DNA from: Candidatus Flexifilum breve
GTDB lineage: Bacteria; Chloroflexota; Anaerolineae; Aggregatilineales; Phototrophicaceae
Reading direction: 5' to 3'
NCBI GenBank assembly: GCA_016717205.1
Contig: JADKGC010000009.1
Coordinates: 62,001-126,000, forward strand
DNA length: 64,000 bases
How positions within the stretch are numbered: the first letter of the stretch is position 1; each line of letters begins with the position of its first letter. A program made the position numbers and the translations under genes. The notes below the pieces were generated by a model, which was not told the DNA's origin, ran no database searches, and saw nothing but the letters and a program-made list of their open reading frames with translations. Shown here piece after piece: positions 62,316-64,000 of this stretch.

Positions 62316-63151
62316 TGCAATGACCGCAGCACTCCACGCAGAATGGTTTCCAGCTTCGGCACGAGGATGCGGCTCGCATCGAGCACTTCCTCGTGATTCG
62401 TTTCCAGTTCCGTATCGATCTGGTCGATGCACTCGTTGGTGATGCCGGAGAACGCCAGCACGCGCATCCCCGCATGGCGACCGACCAGCACCTCATGCAC
62501 CGTCGACATGCCGACCGCGTCACCGCCAATCGTCCGCAGCATGCGAATCTCGGCAGGCGATTCAAACTGCGGGCCGGAGAGGCACACGTACACGCCCTGC
62601 TGCAGGTTGATGTTGTTCTCCGCGGCGACTTTCACCGCTTGCGCGCGTAAATGCCGATCATACGTCTGCGCCAAGCCGACAAAGCGCACTCCAAGCGAGG
62701 GATCATTCGGCCCCATCAACGGGTTGTTGCCGCCCATGCCGACGAAATTGATGTGATCCACAATCAGCATCACATCGCCCACGCGGAAGTTCGTGTTCAG
62801 GCCGCCCGCCGCATTCGTGAGGATCAGTGTGTTCACGCCGAGCATTTGCATCACGCGGATCGGGAACGTGATCTGCTGCGCGCTGTAGCCTTCGTAGAGG
62901 TGGGCGCGCCCTTTTTGCGTGATCACCGGCATGCCTTCCAGCCGACCGAGCACCAGTTCGCCTGCATGCCCTTCGACCGTCGACTGCGGGAAACCGGGAA
63001 TATCTTTATAGGGAATTTCCACACGTTCTTCCAGCACATCGGCGAGGACATTCAAGCCCGAGCCGAGAACCAAACCCACTTTCACCGGAAGATCGGTGCG
63101 ATTGCGAATAACAGCCGCTGCTTTTTCGTAATCTGCTCGTGTAAATGACAT
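62312..63151 (-). CDS. punA: purine nucleoside phosphorylase
   Basis: Trimeric PNP-type enzyme that splits purine nucleosides with phosphate. 279 aa. The phosphate-binding GLVLGSGLN, GRAHLYEGY, TNAAGGLN and the base-binding GMSTVHEV and SGITNECI are visible; the usual GMSTVPE has His in place of Pro. First gene of the operon that runs on to panC. Confidence 0.94.
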   Translation of the reverse strand: MSFTRADYEKAAAVIRNRTDLPVKVGLVLGSGLNVLADVLEERVEIPYKDIPGFPQSTVEGHAGELVLGRLEGMPVITQKGRAHLYEGYSAQQITFPIRVMQMLGVNTLILTNAAGGLNTNFRVGDVMLIVDHINFVGMGGNNPLMGPNDPSLGVRFVGLAQTYDRHLRAQAVKVAAENNINLQQGVYVCLSGPQFESPAEIRMLRTIGGDAVGMSTVHEVLVGRHAGMRVLAFSGITNECIDQIDTELETNHEEVLDASRILVPKLETILRGVLRSLQ

Positions 63152-63292
63152 TGCTGCTATGACTCCTTTTTCTCATCCCATTATACCTAGGACGCGTTAC
63201 CCTTACGATGTCCAAACCAACGTCAACTATGCAGGCGGATAAAATTGTTGCTAAAATACGGAGAGATCAAGGTGGGGTCTGGGGTTTTGGAG

Positions 63293-63523
63293 ATGAGCGC
63301 AGAACGGGCAATGCTGCATTACGCCGATGCGTACAAAAAACTCTATAAACGGATGCCAAAAGACTTGCGCGCGCTCGACAGCAACTGGGTGATCGTCAAT
63401 GGCGCGCGCATACAAGTCAACGAGCTGGAGCATTTGACCAAGCGCCTGCAGCACGAATATGATCAGGCGAATATTCAAAAGAAGAATATGGTCTCGCGCT
63501 TGATCAACTGGTTCAAGCAGTAG
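63293..63523 (+). CDS. small hypothetical protein
   Basis: 76 aa from the ATG at 63293; in-frame TTG (63287, with AAGGTGGGG before it) and TTG (63245) starts would lengthen it. Not recognised. It is mostly helical and charged: AYKKLYKRMPKDLRAL, then VIVNGARIQVNELEHLTKRL and a basic C-terminus. No membrane segment and no Cys. It may bind nucleic acid, but nothing proves it. It is divergent from punA and convergent with the nucleotidyltransferase, abutting its stop exactly. Confidence 0.6.
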   Translation: MSAERAMLHYADAYKKLYKRMPKDLRALDSNWVIVNGARIQVNELEHLTKRLQHEYDQANIQKKNMVSRLINWFKQ

Positions 63524-64000
63524 TCAGCTCAACCCGGCACGCCCGCGCTCCTCGCGGTAGTCGTCCGGGGTATCCACGTCGCGGAGCACACTGTCCGTCT
63601 CGACCGTGATATGCGTCACCGGATGGCGGTTAATCACATCACGCGGCGCGCCAGATTTCGGAAGATCGTAAATTTCCTGCCAATACCGCCGATCAATCAG
63701 AATTGGATGTCCGCGCCGCATCTGATAGCTTGGCGCGACCAGGTCACCCTGCCCTTCGGCATAAGCCATCATGACCTGATCCACCACGCGCGGCTGAATG
63801 CGCGGTTGATCGCCAAGCACAATCAGCGCGGCGCTGACGTGCGCCGGGAGCGCCCGCAAACCAACCTGCAGCGACGACAGCATCTCCGCAGTCTCATACT
63901 CGGAATTATGCACGGTCAACGCGCCCGACCGCTCCGCTGCCGCCCGCACCTCATCCGCGCGGTTGCCCGTCACGACGACCACGGGTTCGACACGCGCCAG
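63524..64000 (-). CDS. MobA/MocA-like nucleotidyltransferase, C-terminal part (cut by window edge)
   Basis: 159 codons are inside the window and the frame is open to the edge at 64000, so the N-terminal GxSxRMGxxK motif lies outside. Visible family marks are VVVVTGNRADEV, AEMLSSLQVGL, LIVLGDQP with the metal-binding Asp, APSYQMRRGHPILI and VDTPDDY. It resembles molybdenum cofactor cytidylyltransferase (MocA) or related NTP transferases. moeA at the other end of the window fits a molybdenum-using host. Confidence 0.82.
   Translation of the reverse strand: MARVEPVVVVTGNRADEVRAAAERSGALTVHNSEYETAEMLSSLQVGLRALPAHVSAALIVLGDQPRIQPRVVDQVMMAYAEGQGDLVAPSYQMRRGHPILIDRRYWQEIYDLPKSGAPRDVINRHPVTHITVETDSVLRDVDTPDDYREERGRAGLS

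Overview
The window reads as a stretch of core bacterial chromosome at roughly 60 percent GC with dense operons. I see no phage, transposase, CRISPR or rRNA. Several traits point to the phylum Chloroflexota (Anaerolineae-like). Extracytoplasmic proteins carry Thr/Pro-rich (TPT/PTPT) linkers. There is a PknB-type kinase with an NBR1-like Ig domain, a BTAD-type regulator, repeated bacterial SH3 and PPC domains, and monoderm-style Rex, MreB and Obg proteins. The assignment rests on gene character only; no rRNA is present to confirm it.

Layout. 1-8.2 kb: a cut-off secreted protein, a GyrA-type topoisomerase, a BTAD regulator, a bifunctional Rel, MoeA and a VKOR-like thiol oxidoreductase. 8.2-20.5 kb: an envelope block with an SH3 protein, an S1 RNA-binding protein, a lipoprotein, a PPC/DUF2135-like repeat protein, an M23 peptidase, a TolB-like propeller, a LysM L,D-transpeptidase, a broken HD hydrolase, a small Cys-motif protein and a Ser/Thr kinase. 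20.6-23.8 kb: FumC, superoxide dismutase and an EamA transporter. 23.9-28.5 kb: an operon of epimerase, obg, nadD and a double solute-binding protein. 28.5-31.5 kb: an unknown protein, a pseudo-receiver protein and its AAA ATPase partner. 31.7-35.8 kb: an MBL hydrolase and the tig-clpP-clpX proteostasis operon. 36.1-38.2 kb: an unknown protein coupled to an Fe-S Old-Yellow-Enzyme-like reductase, then tRNA-Leu(UAG). 38.2-45.1 kb: a GbsR/MarR-like regulator and a MacAB-like exporter with two adaptors, one ATPase and two permeases. 45.2-51.4 kb: rex, mreB and an F1-only ATP synthase operon (atpAGDC). 51.5-55.5 kb: SDR, GNAT, enolase-superfamily racemase and proC. 55.6-58.8 kb: fabF-fabH and a YugP-like peptidase. 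58.9-63.2 kb: punA, a membrane protein, a DUF2520 protein (candidate ketopantoate reductase), panB and panC. 63.3-64.0 kb: a small protein and a cut-off MobA-like nucleotidyltransferase.

Themes. Redox control is visible in the DNA: a Rex-operator-like palindrome sits in front of rex, and two weaker ones lie upstream of the F1 ATPase genes. A perfect GAAC-N4-GTTC SOS-box-like palindrome overlaps the gyrA promoter region. Four single-base frame breaks (HD hydrolase, atpD twice, the racemase 5' end) all sit at short homopolymers, which suggests base-calling error in the assembly rather than gene decay. Two genes appear to start on non-standard codons (CTG and ATA) inside 4-base stop/start overlaps. 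Several proteins keep their fold but lose a key residue: a receiver domain with Glu for the phosphoacceptor Asp, an MreB with Asn in the second phosphate motif, a Rel with EXDD instead of RXKD, and a GyrA without the canonical GyrA box. These are the most testable oddities. I found no clearly new defence or mobile system.
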